Shown in pieces: positions 11,100 to 22,828 of a stretch of 64,000 nucleotides of DNA. Under the pieces are notes generated by a model. That model was not told where the DNA came from and did not search any database. It saw nothing but the letters and a program-made list of their open reading frames with translations. Origin of the DNA: Symsagittifera roscoffensis. Lineage: Eukaryota; Xenacoelomorpha; Acoela; Convolutidae. The stretch spans positions 31,074,599 to 31,138,598 of the forward strand of contig NC_087063.1 of the NCBI RefSeq assembly GCF_963678635.1, written 5' to 3'. Position 1 is the first letter of the stretch. Each line of letters opens with the position of its first letter. The position numbers were made by a program, and so were the translations under genes.

Positions 11100-12450
11100 A
11101 ACTAGGTGAGCCAGGACTTTTTTGGGTCTTCATAAACAAAATTTAGGGGCCCAGCTAAAGCTGGATGTACATGTTTGATGATGAATGAAATTGCTATACT
11201 GACGCGGCACGGAAAATGATTTCAAATATTCGACTTTGTCCAAAACCTTAGTTGTTTCTCTACTAAAATAAGTGGAAAAAGTAAGAACCTATAAAACGAT
11301 CAAAAAATAAGGAGTCGCCGCTTCTGTGAAAAACAATTATCGCAACCGGTTCTTTCAACTGAATTTTTCATCTCAGATTTGTTTGAAAGAATTTGAAAAA
11401 AAAAATTCAAGAAGGTCCTATATAAACTGGTCAAAAGATCTGAAAAACGGATAAAAACTTTCAAATATCCATAACCTTTTTCTCCTGAAACCTGGATTCT
11501 CGATTGAACACAACCTGAGAATTGACACGGTAGTTGAAAAGTTTCCTAAAAGTTGAAAATTTTCCAAAAGCGTAAGCTTGAAAATTTTCCAAAAAAACTT
11601 TGACTGTTTGAAGCCCATAACTTTTTTTATAGAAACTGGGCAAAGTCAATTGTAAGAGTGGCCTTTCAGTAACATGTAGCCGATTAAACCCATGATATCA
11701 GATTTGACAGTTAGCAAAAAAAGTCCAAAAAACGGTCAACAAATCAAAAATTTGACATTTCCGATAATCATAGCTTTTTGTGTAAAAAAAATATGAGCGG
11801 CTTATTTGCCACTTATGCAGAAAAGATTCACGCAACCTAAAATTTTGATTGGACCCAAAATCTCAGATTTGGGAGGTTAGTTTGAGAAAAGTCAAAAACT
11901 TTTGACTTTTTCGAGGGCCATTACTTTTGGTGTCAGAAAAATTTGGGCGTAGTCGCATAAAGAAATGAGCTTCTCGCAACCCGTTTTATGAATTGAACTC
12001 AAGTCTCATATATGGCAAATTAATTTTCGGGAAAATTCGAAAAGTTTAAATAACGGTTTTGAAAAAAAATCGACTTTTCCGAGGGCGATAACTTTCTATG
12101 TAAAATGCCGGGCCGCTAATGCAGGGGAGCTTCTCACTACCCATTATCTCCATTCAACCGGCAATATCAAAATTGAGAAGTTAGTTTGCGAGAAAAGTCA
12201 AAAAAAGGTTCACACAACGATCACATATTGAGAATTTCGAGAGCCATAACTTGGCCATTAAAAAAAATTGGGCGTAACCGTTTCTGCAGAGAGCTTTCTA
12301 AAACCGTTCAATTCATGGAAACCAAAAAACGAAATAAAAAATTAAAAATATGTGTCAAATACTGCCCCACCGATTTTTTCGAAGGCTGTAGACAAAGTGG
12401 TCAAGTGAAAAGAGAATTTAGGGGAGTATGTAGGCACATAGGAGAATAGG
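11100..12450. repeat. Field of degenerate ~150-bp repeats (family E)
   Basis: At least five diverged copies follow one another. The recurring core is CGCAACC(C/G)(G/T)TT...(A)ATTGAAC/GGAC, then CTCAGATTTGGGAGGTTAGTTTGAGAAAAGTCAAAAA, then GAGGGCCATAACTTT and TTGGGCGTAGTCG. Copies begin near 11335, 11825, 11975, 12130 and 12290. The last contains the same GAAGGCTGTAGACAA ending as 5755-5775. Small reading frames inside are artefacts of the repeat. Confidence 0.65.
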
Positions 12451-12819
12451 CGGTCTTTTAAAGTTAACACCTTCTTCAAAATCAGTGAAAGTTAGAGAAA
12501 AGTAAAATTTTTCCAATAAATTTGGAAATAATTTTCCATAGCGAAAAGATATTTCAACAAACCGATTGGTAAACCTACCATCAACTTGAAGAGTGCGGAG
12601 GGGAGTTTTTGATATGTTTTTCTCTTCAGGCCAAAATCAGGTCATTAACCCGATAAAAAATGGGCCGAAACAATTTGGGCGAAAGTTGGAGAGGAAGTTT
12701 TTTACCGAAACAAAAAACAAAGGAAATACGAGGTCAACGTTATAAAATTACAAGTTGCAGGAGTAAATCAAACACTAAAAGTCAACATTAGAAAAACAAG
12801 CACATCAAAAAACTATTCT

Positions 12820-12940
12820 AAGATGTGACAACTAAGCTGAAAACATGAACCCAAATAATCGGCCGACAATTTTATTTGAATTAGAATATTTCCCCGTTGA
12901 AAAAAAAACAACTTCTGGCCACATTCGAACCCATAAATCA
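12820..12940 (-). repeat. SINE-like element, decayed second copy
   Basis: The body phrase GTGACAACTAAGCTGAAAAC, the CCGACAATTTTATTTGAATT block and the tRNA-like head CTTCTGGCCACATTCGAACC follow in the same order as at 5862-6012. The B box is damaged (GGTTCGAATGTGG on the minus strand). Confidence 0.5.
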
Positions 12941-14281
12941 ATGAACCCATTTTCAAAAAAATTTTGCCGACCTTTTTTTTAGGACGACCAAATTGATTTT
13001 CTGAGCTCTCCCAAATCACTATAAAGACCCCATGTTGACAACATTCTGCGCCGCAGGTAAATTTTTGGAAAATGTTGACTAAAAAATCGCACTTTTTTGA
13101 CGCGCGCTCCCCCCTCAAAATAAGTATATATTGGCGCCACAGGCGCCTTTAGAAACATTTAGGGTCCGTCACCAAAAATGGATATCACAAAATAGTACAA
13201 AGGGGGACCATTTGGGTCAAATTCTTGAGGGGGATAGTCAGCCCCCTAAATCCGCTGGTAATTGGTAGTTTTCCATTGGCGCATCGTAAGCCTGTTATAC
13301 ACAAACGAATGACTAAAAAAAATTTGAAAAATTATTTCATGCCGGGATGCAAGAAAAACAAATTAAACGGTCTAAAACTAGCAGTTTACGGACATTTAAT
13401 GCGTATCCGCACGCACAAGTTATTCAAAGTTTGGCTATAATCTTTCCAATTTATTTTTTTTCCTTTTAATTGAAACTTTGAAACAATCTAAAAAGCTGAT
13501 TTCGGCTATTCAAAAAGATTTAAAAAATCATCGAAGAAGAAATAATTTCTAGTTAACACAAAAATCATATTAAGCAAATATGCTTAAACAGAATGAATAG
13601 CAACTCGGCGAGGACAGCGAACGAATCTATCTGCATTGCCGGGTGCTATCCTTAACTCAGACATTTGAACGAACTTAATCATAACAGAAGTATGGGAATG
13701 AAAGGAACAAATATCAAAAACTTGCCGAAGGCGAAAACGAAAGAAGCGACAAACAAAATCCACTTTTTAGTTTAAAAAATGTCGCACAAAAAACCTGACA
13801 ATTTAATAAGTACGTATAACAATTCACTGACGATACACACAATGAAATTAGCCGACTCATGGTACAAACTTGACATAATTGACAATTGTAAAAAAAAATC
13901 AGAATTTGTGTATAATCGTCAGTAAATCGCTAGTCGTAGCCCCCCCCCATATTGGGTTCAAATACGAAACTTGAGCTTGTTCACTTAGCGGTTAATGCCT
14001 CAACCAGCTCACTGTTATCAACGCAAGCTTGAATGTAGACAATATAGTGGAAACAGCACATAAGTTCCAGAAAATAATCGAGAATTTTTAAAAAAATAAT
14101 ATTACAACTATCAAGTATCATGGAACAATTTACATTATCATAGCTCTACTTAAATTTGAAAAAAATTTGACGATTCAAACTTTCGACCCGAGTGTGCAGA
14201 AAGCTTGAAAATGATATTTATCAGATTTTGAAAAACCAAACAACTGAAATAATATATAAAACTTGGATAAGAACCGGCTCG
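12941..14281. other. Non-coding stretch, possible SINE trace
   Basis: I see no gene. At 13915-14010 a C-run followed by GGGTTCAAATACGAAACTTG and, on the other strand, GCTGGTTGAGGCATTAACC looks like the tRNA-related part of a SINE, but the boxes are not convincing. A GGCGCCACAGGCGCC block at 13132-13146 is a short palindrome pair. Confidence 0.35.
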
Positions 14282-15014
14282 CAGTGCTGATTCAAATTAT
14301 CCGGATAAACGAAAAAATAAAAATGAAATTTAAAACAGGTTTTTCTCAAATTGGATTGAGTTAAGTTGAAAAATGACGAGGACAAAACTTGCTAATAATT
14401 ACAGCAGAAATAATATGATGCATTTTGCGTTGAGAAATTTGGGTCCAATATTTTAGTCTAAAAATGGATCATTTTTGGCTTTTTTAGTCAATCAAAATTT
14501 ACAACAAAACTACCTGGTCGATTACTGACATAATTATATCTACATGAGCCTCTTACTTAGTTCAAAAAACGTTCAGAAAAACTTAACCTCCAAAAATTAT
14601 ATTAATTAACGTCTTTTTGTTTGATAGACAAAAAAAAGGTCGTTTTCACTATGTAAAACATCATTTTTGTAATTGAAAACATTTTAAAAAGGTTCTCGCA
14701 TTCTTTGAAGAACATTTATTTTTAAAATTTGTTGAGCTACATATGTGGCTCACGTTGATATAAGTTTGTCAGTGATCGACCACGTGGTTTTGGCGTACTT
14801 TTTGATTGAATAAAAAAAGCCAAAATTGATCCGTTTTTGGACTAAAACATTGGGCCCGAATTTTGCAAAACAAAATCCATCACTCTTATTCTACTGAAAC
14901 TCTAAGCAAGTTTTTTCTTCATAATTTTTCACTAAAACTCAGCACTATTTGACAAATACGCGTTTTATTTTTCGAGTTTAGTGCGTTTTGTCCGGATACG
15001 TTAAATCAGCACGA
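14282..15014. mobile_element. Fold-back element with ~300-bp inverted arms
   Basis: The left arm (about 14282-14580) and right arm (about 14730-15014) are inverted copies of one another. Matching landmarks are GTGCTGATTCAAATTATCCG against its counterpart near 15010, CCAATATTTTAGTCTAAAAA against CCAATGTTTTAGTCCAAAAA (right arm, reversed), TTTTGGCTTTTTT, and TGGTCGATTACTGACA against TGGTCGATCACTGACA. Identity is about 70-80% by eye, with a central spacer near 150 bp. There is no transposase frame. It is probably a non-autonomous DNA transposon (MITE or fold-back type). I could not fix a target-site duplication. Confidence 0.7.
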
Positions 15015-16380
15015 AATCCTATTGCAAAAAAGTAACACGAGATATGGTGAAGTGAAAAATCGAAAAAACCTAATTTTTGGTTCTTCAGAAGCAGTAAACG
15101 CTGTCAAAATAGACGACCTGAAAACAAAAAAAACGCATGCTGAAACACTAAGTCAATACTCAATACACCGGAAAAGGTTTAGGAACTGTTGAGGCTAGTA
15201 TTTAGTGATACTAACTGATACCAAGAAAGTTCACAGATTTTCAAAGATGCTTGAATTGGGAAAGGTCAGGTCAATTTCAAGTGATTGCGAAAAATTTGAC
15301 GACAAAACAATTTAGTGACTGTTTATCAGAGCCCTTTTCGCAATTTTCACGTAATCAGAAGTTTCAATTTTCAAAAAATAAGTGTTTAGAAACAGTAAAA
15401 CATAAGGTGTACTTGTAACTCAGTAAAAGGAGATGTATGAGAGCCTTTTTTGTAAGACTAACCTAAATTGTATAATTGTATTTTCGTTTTGTGAGCCTCA
15501 ACAAAGCACAATACATAAGAAAGACAAGAAAAAATTGAAATAACTTGAAATATTTTTTTTCACTGGAAAAACATATCCAAACACATAGGCAAAGCATTGC
15601 AATCTAACGAATAGAAAATGAGACTGAAATAAATGAATTAACGACAATTGAAAACTTTTTCAAAAAAAAAAACGAAAAAGTTGACGACTTGACTCTTTTT
15701 TTTTCAAAAAAAATGTAGTTGTTTCTTTATTTATATATTTCCGTCGCATTCTCTATTCACTAGCTTTAAATCAGGTAAAAAAAAATTTTAAAAAACGTTG
15801 TTTTTGAACTTGAACACCACAACCGAAAACAAAACATAAGACGTAACCACTTAGGCCGGATAAACCTTTTACTATGCAAAAACAAAAAATAGAAAATACG
15901 AAAAGTCACGGCTAGTAAATTTTAAAAAGACTGTAGTAAATCAACAGCAATTGCAACTAAAAGAAGAATTTCCTTACAGTGCAATAAAATCCGTGATGTG
16001 GAAACTAAGCCGACAAAACATCAGGAGAAAAACGAAAGTCCGACAAGTTCAATATCTCCCTTCAAAATTTCAATTTCATGCACGCTGAAACAAATAAATA
16101 GCCAACAGAAGATTGAAGGTGTAAAAGAACAAGGAAACCGAATAAAAAAATTATTCGAACTTCAAAGGAAAAATATATCAGGTTCAAGCTCTTACCAACT
16201 CGGTCACGGCTGCTCGAAAAAAAACAAGACATTTGCTCTCGTATTAGTAAAGACCAAAACGCAGGTAACGATCAAAAATAGCGTTACAGAGTCAATTCGC
16301 TTTCAAAGTTTTAAGTTCAATTGAGAATCTGAAACACCAAACCAGCGAGTATAAGGAATCATATAATAATCCAAGTAACT
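15015..16380. other. Non-coding stretch with a SINE-body fragment
   Basis: At 15994-16055 the phrase GTGGAAACTAAGCCGACAAA and AACGAAAGTCCGACAAGTTC repeats the body of the SINE-like family at 5875-5925. The plus frame at 15998-16324 (108 residues) begins inside this fragment, so it is probably chance. I see nothing else. Confidence 0.4.
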
Positions 16381-17238
16381 TGAAGACTATCAAAACTTAG
16401 TTCCCATCATGAGCGGAAAGCTGCTGCAGCAGTTAAGGCTAAGCTAGCCGGTGTCCAGGGTTGGCAGAGCTCAGAGGGCATTAGTGCAACAACCATTAAG
16501 GTCTTCAAGGCTGTAAGCGACTATTCACCTAAAGCTTCGACAGAAAACCGGTCAAAACAGAGACGGCTTTTGCGCAACCCTGCTTGCGTTTTTGTACTTC
16601 AGTTAATTTGACACTTTCTAGTTGAAGGAGCGGCTTTTTTGCCAATAGAAAATCGCCTCTAATCCTATCATTAAGGAAGATGCGACCGCCTTCGGCTGAG
16701 CAGGCAAGAGTGTGGTTCCCATAAACGTGTAAGCGTTTTAGCACTTAGTGAACTGAAACTAAGGAGTGGTATACCAAGACGGTAGTTCAGACACACCCTG
16801 CACTCAAATGGGCCAAAGTAGGTCTGAGTGATTTGACGCGAGTATATTCAACCAGTCCCTGAATGAGTCGGGGATAGCTTCAATGAACGTAGAAAAGACG
16901 AGAGTCAGCTAGTTTTATAAGGGTTTTGGAAGCGAGATTATAAGGAGCAGCGCACCAAGAAGTGTCTATGCGCTGACTGTCCAAACCTTATCAACTGAAC
17001 TTGAAAAAAAATCCGAAAAATCTAGGCTACTAAGACAAAATTTCTATCAGATGGGGATTTGGTGTCCATATAGACTAACACAATGGAACAGGTGAGCGAT
17101 AAGAAGCAAAGGAGAGACCGAGCCTACCCTAAGAGACGGAGAGGAAGGATTGGAGACGCTTTAACGCCAAAACCGCAGAACTAGTGATGGATTCGATAGA
17201 GGTATGTACTGTTTTGTCGAACCCTTATAGAACTTTCG
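16381..17238. other. GC-richer island of unknown nature
   Basis: Base composition is noticeably less AT-rich than on either side. The stretch has no long reading frame on either strand. It carries no rRNA or tRNA hallmark that I recognise. It may be part of the element that ends in the hairpin at 17240-17441, or an old insertion from elsewhere. Confidence 0.35.
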
Positions 17239-17239
17239 A

Positions 17240-17441
17240 TAAATTGAATTTTACGCAGCGATCTGCACTTAGTTAATTCTAAATTACAAAAGAGGCCCTT
17301 CTGTTTAGTTACGGTAAGTGCAAAAGCTGGATAGGGCCTGATGCAAAAGCTGGATACAACTAAAATAAGCTTCGCGCTCCTGAGGAGCTCTAAGCTTTGT
17401 ATAAGGGGGTGCAGATCGCTGCGCTAAGTTCAATTTATCTA
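17240..17441. repeat. Inverted repeat, ~31-bp arms
   Basis: The left arm at about 17241-17274 (ends GCAGCGATCTGCAC) pairs with the right arm at 17411-17441 (starts GTGCAGATCGCTGC). The arms match over roughly 31 bases with two or three mismatches, around a 136-base loop. The loop itself repeats the phrase GCAAAAGCTGGATA twice (near 17320 and 17344). It could be the tip of a small DNA transposon or a stable RNA hairpin. Confidence 0.7.
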
Positions 17442-18836
17442 CAACTCCATTAGCGCAATTGTGGAGGAAGGACGGCTAAGATAAATTAACATTACGACGA
17501 TGCATTTAATGCTGATTTATGACTTCATTGATAAAATGATACGGTTTGCTGATATATATGCATTTTTATAACGCTGGTATGGGTCAACTAAAATGAACCC
17601 TTCCGTCATGCGACGGTCCGTGCACAGGTTGGCCATACGAACGCTACATAAATACATCGACAAAAATTTATGAATAAATCAAGTCTATTTTAAAGCATCC
17701 AGAGAATTGTCAATAAAAATCTACCCGCCTCGATTATAGCACTGATAGAATTGTCTGTTGTTTGTATTTTTAAGTTTTTTGCACCCTCTGAGGCAGAGGA
17801 TTGCACTCCTCAAAATCTTATCACGAAGATATTTGATAATTCTAGCAAGTAAATATAGATCTAATGAAGACTACATATAATCGGAACAGCGTTAATGAAT
17901 TCAAAAACTGAATTTTGTTAGAATTTTCACACCTTCGATATTCATTGAATAACTAGAACAGTAATAGTAAAATAAGACTTAATTTAATTTAGGATCCAAC
18001 AAAAACTTAGTAAAACGCTTTTTTATCGGTTAAATTCAATTAGGGGTTGCGTTTTGTATCATAAGATAAAAAACAATACAAATCCAAACTATTAGAAGTT
18101 TTTTTAAAAAAAACCAACGCATAGTAAAGAATATCACTGATGATCCGTGGGTGTTAAATATTGAGAAAGACTTCAATAAATAGCTGATGATCTGAAAAAG
18201 ACACACCGCATAAGTGTACAACTTTACAATATAATGGGGTTAACAAGCAGTCAACCGTGCAGTTAGGTACAGTTCTGCAATCCTAAATTAGAAACTTTTC
18301 TATCCGAAGTGATAAAATGGATATCAACGATAAAAGAATTTCACAATTGGTTTCTTGAAAGCAACTACTGCTCATATCGCTATTATTTCAGCTATATGAC
18401 CCACTCCCTCTACATTGAATTCAGAACAATTGAGAACGTCAAAAATTCAAATGTTTGAAGAGAGAAAAGTCAAATTGAAAGCGCCGGATCAGATCTTTTT
18501 TAATCGCTCCATTAAGCTGGCTAATGAAACGGCGAAGAAATAAAAAACAAAAACTCTTGGCAATAAACTATGCTTTAAAGGAACCTGAAAAAATTTTCTG
18601 GAGTTATTTTGGTTCATGTTGTGATAGAAAACCATTTAACAATTTCATTATATGCTGTTCAATCCAAGTTTACTAAATACATGAAAACATCATTTTAATT
18701 ATGACATACTTACATGACAGGTCATTCATTCCTACTTTCTTCTTTCATTAAGCGAGAGAAACATACCACTATGCCCGAAACTATCTGCACCCAAAAATTC
18801 AAATGACAACTGGAAATAAAACGATGGCCAACTTAG
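17442..18836. other. AT-rich non-coding stretch
   Basis: No reading frame over 61 residues and no clear repeat. Nothing I can annotate. Confidence 0.4.
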
Positions 18837-19214
18837 GTGTGCCCACTTGATGAACTACTGGCGTATCTACAATCGAAGCGAAGACAAATATGTGCCATTG
18901 TCTACTGCAGGAGAACGGGCACTCGCGTTTTTTTTGAGGATCTGTGGAAGACAGTGATAATTGTCATAGAGACAACCGGTAACCTTATCTCTAGAAGCAG
19001 GAGACAGAATCCTGCCGTCCTCAGAAAGTATCTCCAACTGCACCAATCAATTGGAACTGAAGTCACTACAGGTTGTGCTGTCCCATCGAGACCACCTGCC
19101 AGGCATTTTCTCATAGATACGGGCCCAGACCAAGAAACCATCGCAGCGACGCCGCAGGGCAAAGGCGCGGAGGTGTTGGCTGGGGAACTTCAGCCGGAGC
19201 CGAACGATCAATAA
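18837..19214 (+). CDS. Unrecognised 125-residue frame upstream of the PLE
   Basis: This open frame stands out for its better base composition and its position about 230 bases before the first recognisable PLE coding sequence, on the same strand. The N-terminal part (MCPLDELLAYLQSKRRQICA) could be a fragment of a longer protein. The C-terminal half is Pro- and Gln-rich. There is no domain I know and no splice context I trust. It may be part of the PLE 5' region or a chance frame. Confidence 0.25.
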   Translation: MCPLDELLAYLQSKRRQICAIVYCRRTGTRVFFEDLWKTVIIVIETTGNLISRSRRQNPAVLRKYLQLHQSIGTEVTTGCAVPSRPPARHFLIDTGPDQETIAATPQGKGAEVLAGELQPEPNDQ

Positions 19215-19439
19215 GGGGTAAGATAATGTTGAGGCTGTTTTTTCTTTGCTGAGTGCCACATGAGCTTAAATTCTCGTGGCCTGCAAAGAAAAGATGATCT
19301 TAATTTTGCTGCCACCACCACTCCTTAGATTGGTCCTGAAAAAAAAACTCACTTGGAAACTTGAGTTAGATTATTTTGAATATTTTAACAAATTTAATAG
19401 CAGTTTCCTGAGAATTAAATTTCTGAAAAAAGGTCTCGA

Positions 19440-20420
19440 TAACGACATTATATGAGATTTGGACATCGCGTGCCTGATAACGGTGTTTTTTCGGATCAAG
19501 CGGGTTACAGCTTTCAATTGAGACTCTTGAGATCTGAGATGAGCCAGGCAAATGTGGATAGGGCCAAGGCATCGGGTAACCTAGCAAAAGCAAGGGAGGT
19601 AGTGAGAAGGGGTATAGATGAGAAGTGGTGGCCTTCGGTAATATTCTATCTGAACCTGCAAGCAACGTGTATTGTCAATAACACGATAAGTCGACACAAG
19701 AAAAACCTTGAAAAACTTTCGGAAAGACAGGATAGACCATTAGAAAACTTGGATGAAAGGTCAGAATTTTAGATGAAGTGGTTTTGCCGCTTTGGGTGCG
19801 GGAAGTCTTAAGTTTTGGACCAAAAGATCCGGTACGAAACAAATTCATTGAAGTTAGCTTTCTTGCGGACATTGATTGTTTTTTGTCTGAATTGAAGTTG
19901 AATAGATTACCCGGAAAAAAAATAAGGTGAGATTGAAGCAATTGCAAAGATATATGCTAAAAATTTGAAACAGACCCCCTCTGACAAAGGTGTTGAAAAA
20001 GTCAGAAAGTACTTGAAGGACAACGGTCTTCTGGCGGTGCCGTTTGATAAGGGCGTGGGTTTTTGTGTAAAGAAAAAGGAGATAAATAAGAAGCAAGTGA
20101 AAGGTTCATTACGGGCAGAACAACTTAGCGAGAGGAAGAATCGGACAGACAGCGTGATCATGAAAATCGAAAAAGACATAAACAAGGAATTACTAGCCAT
20201 GAAAAGGAAGAACGAGATTAGTGAAGCGCTGTATACTTGGTTGAGATCAACGGTGGCCCAGACGGTTAGGCTGTTTGGGTTAGCAAAATACATAAACAAG
20301 GCACACTCGTTCTTCCCGTCCTTTCTTTACGTGGTAGCTCAAATGACAACCTAAAAAAACATTGGCAAAATACTTTGAGGGGGCAAACATAGAAACGAAC
20401 ACTCAAAAGGCCAGTGAGAT
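19440..20420 (+). pseudogene. Penelope-like element, 5' part (RT N-terminal half)
   Basis: Three successive frames together give the N-terminal half of a Penelope-family polyprotein: 19452-19772, then 19770-19920 with VLSFGPKDPVRNKF and FLADID, then 19930-20354 with LLAVPFDKGVGFCVKKK, a typical early reverse-transcriptase block. A last shift before 20340 leads to the RT finger segment with GANIETNTQKAS, open up to the insertion point at 20420. At least three frameshifts and no intact start make this copy inactive. The coding sequence resumes at 35856 on the far side of the LTR retrotransposon. Confidence 0.8.
20417..20420. other. Target-site duplication, left copy (AGAT)
   Basis: AGAT directly precedes the left LTR and recurs at 35855-35858 at the outer edge of the right LTR. 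The first A can be counted either as the last LTR base or as duplicated target, so three or four bases are shared. Joining the flanks here restores one continuous PLE frame across the site, which supports the exact boundary. Confidence 0.75.
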
Positions 20421-21400
20421 TGTAACATTCGCCCGGAAGTACATAACGACGGAATATAAAGCTAGGTTCTAAGACGACTGGTTCATTCATGTAACATTCG
20501 CCCGGAAGTACATATCGACGGAAAATAAAGCTAAACGAAGACGACTGGTCAACGTCTAAACAGAGCTCTACATGCTTATCACCGTATCTACCATAGGCAG
20601 TTCTTTTGGTGGTCTCTCTAACATCGGGTCCACAAAAACGTTACTGTTCTCCGGCTTCGACCAGAACGCTCAAATTAACTTACCCACATGCAAAATTGTG
20701 AGCTCATGGCTGGGTCTCACTATCCCCAGACCACAAGGTCACTCTTAAAAACAGGGCTACTACTACTTATTATATTACTATTGTTTTTGTTCAGTAGATA
20801 AGAATCATCATCTCCATTGAAGATGGATCAACCCATTCCCCTAACTCTTAGCTTCTCATCATCGTAAAACGAATTCAGATGTCAAAGAAATTCATTCAAG
20901 ACATAACCGGGAAGCTAAAAGTTTTCATAAAATAGTTTCAGTTCAAATCCCGAGACCCCTTCGGATTCCTGATTCCGGGGAAATAACAACCTTATCTTCC
21001 TTCCGGAAGGCTGCTTTTCCACCCTTCACCGTTGTTGTGAGCGGCCTTGCAACGATTGTAGCGACACAATCGTTGCAACTCGGAACTGTCTCTGCTAACT
21101 CTGCTGTTTTCTTTGATTCCGATATTCTTTTTTCTCGTAGTTATCTTGGTCGCAACTATTGTTGTTCTGATTTTCTTCTAGTTTTCTTCCAAAATGGCGG
21201 TTTTTGCCGTTTCTCAGAAGCGCGACTTCTCAGTTCGATATTTTAAAATTTCAAAATACCAAAACATCTTGACCTTCATCGTTTGACTAATAGTCCCAAC
21301 AACGTCACTAATCTCTCAAAACTGTCAATTCTGAAGGTTAGCTGCTAACTATTCGAAATCGCCGAATCTGCATTTTCGTCCATTCTGGTCGAATGACACA
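20421..21400 (-). repeat. 3' LTR
   Basis: Ends TGTAACATTC...GACACA on the plus strand, so TG...CA on either strand. It matches 34919-35855 throughout. It carries a private ~69-base tandem duplication at its low-coordinate end: TGTAACATTCGCCCGGAAGT occurs at 20421 and again at 20490. Only 13 bases remain of the left arm of the palindrome found in the other LTR (near 21050). A polypurine tract sits exactly at its inner edge, which fixes it as the 3' LTR. Confidence 0.9.
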
Positions 21401-21411
21401 TACTCCCCGGA
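21401..21411 (-). other. Polypurine tract
   Basis: On the minus strand the bases just before the 3' LTR read CCGGGGAGTA, followed at once by the LTR start TGTGTC. A purine-rich run at this place primes plus-strand DNA synthesis in LTR elements. The same GTCCGGGGAG string occurs four more times inside the pol region. Confidence 0.75.
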
Positions 21412-22193
21412 CACATGTCCCCATTGAATCTCGCAAGGCCCGTAAAATTGGTACATCGTCATCGAACAGAATTTACAAAATGCACAAAATTACTCTTATC
21501 CAAGTCATATCGACTCACTGCATAATATAAATGGTATCATACTACACTACTATAGCCTTCCAAATTTTTTCACTAATCTGCACTTTGAGGATATGACTTA
21601 AGATAAAACATTTTTTCTGACTTCCAATGTCAATGCCCTGATTTAAAACTTTTTCTCCTAGGTTTTAAAAGGTGTTAGTTAGCAGGACAGTCCTGCCAAC
21701 CAACAAGCTAAAATTATCCAACTATACTTCTTCCCTTTGGTTGCATATTAAAATTAAGGAACTCTGTGGTTAGAAAGAACAATGCAACAATCTCCCTCTT
21801 CAAGAGATTACCCAAGACTTTCATGTCACCAGAAAGTGATCAGTTTTCCTAGTTGATTAAAAACAGTCATGCAGGCTGGAATATTTAAATATACTCTTTA
21901 CTCAAGCCTTTCTAAATAACTAGTAAGCGTTTCTAACTAAAATCAAAATGCAAATTTATTAATGCAACAATTTCTTTAATGTTCAAAACTGAACTAAATG
22001 TTTCAGTTTTCAATTACAACTTGGTTGCTTAGTTTCTCACTTGAGTTCCTTTCACACCCATAAAACAATCCTGAGTTTTAACTTCTTCTTTTTGTCACTT
22101 CTTTGTTTCCTCTTTTTTCGTCGTTTAGAAGTTCTAAAACTTCTAATTTCTTCTAATATCGTTTCTGTTTGCATCTTGTCATCCGGCCATTTG
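21412..22193 (-). other. 3' untranslated part of the LTR element
   Basis: No frame of interest lies between the last reading frame and the polypurine tract. It is AT-rich. Confidence 0.5.
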
Positions 22194-22770
22194 TCAATGC
22201 TTCATCTCCTCCTCCTGCGACATTGACTCTGCGCTTTCAGTTTCTGTGTCTTGCAACACATCGTTAGCTATTCTGACGCTGTTGGAAGCAGTCCTCAAAC
22301 ACTTCTGCTCTTCTACCCTTTGTTTACAAGAAGGTAGGGTATCTACATTAGATTCTCTGTTTCTGCAGAAGCTATTGTGGAGACAAAACGTCACCTTTCT
22401 CTCCAAATCTTCATTCAACATCTCTTCTTTCTCCCTTCCATCACGTTCACTTGTCCTGGAAATTCTCTTCACAGCGGTGGTCACTGCATTCCGATGAGTC
22501 ACGAAAGCTCGTTTGAAAGCTCCTGCCCCAATGTCCAGCTGATACACACTGTACACTCTGCCGTGCTTCGACATATGCTTCTTGGCATACTCGTACAACC
22601 ATGCAGTCATGTTGGCTCTAAACCATGGCATCAGTCGTCTCCTTGCCTATATCTTTTTCACTTCCATCGGAATGTTCAGAATCTTGCACGTTGTCTCAAA
22701 AAGATCTAAGTCTTTTAGAGAATCCAATTTCTGCAATTGTTCTCTCGTAGGCGCCTCTTGTCTATTGTTC
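22194..22770 (-). pseudogene. Retrotransposon accessory frame 3 (unknown)
   Basis: The clear open part is 22631-22194 (about 145 residues from MPWFRANMTAWLYEYAKKHM). The same frame continues upstream to about 22765 through one in-frame TAG (near 22655), adding a leucine-rich, helical-looking segment (REQLQKLDSLKDLDLFETT). The product is basic in the middle and acidic, Ser/Glu-rich at the C-terminus (ETESAESMSQEEEMKH). It may be the second half of the product of 23410-22829 after a frameshift. I recognise no domain. Confidence 0.45.
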
Positions 22771-22828
22771 TCCTACACATGAGCTTCCAGCCATCGTATC
22801 GCCATCATAACTCCCACTATCACTATTG

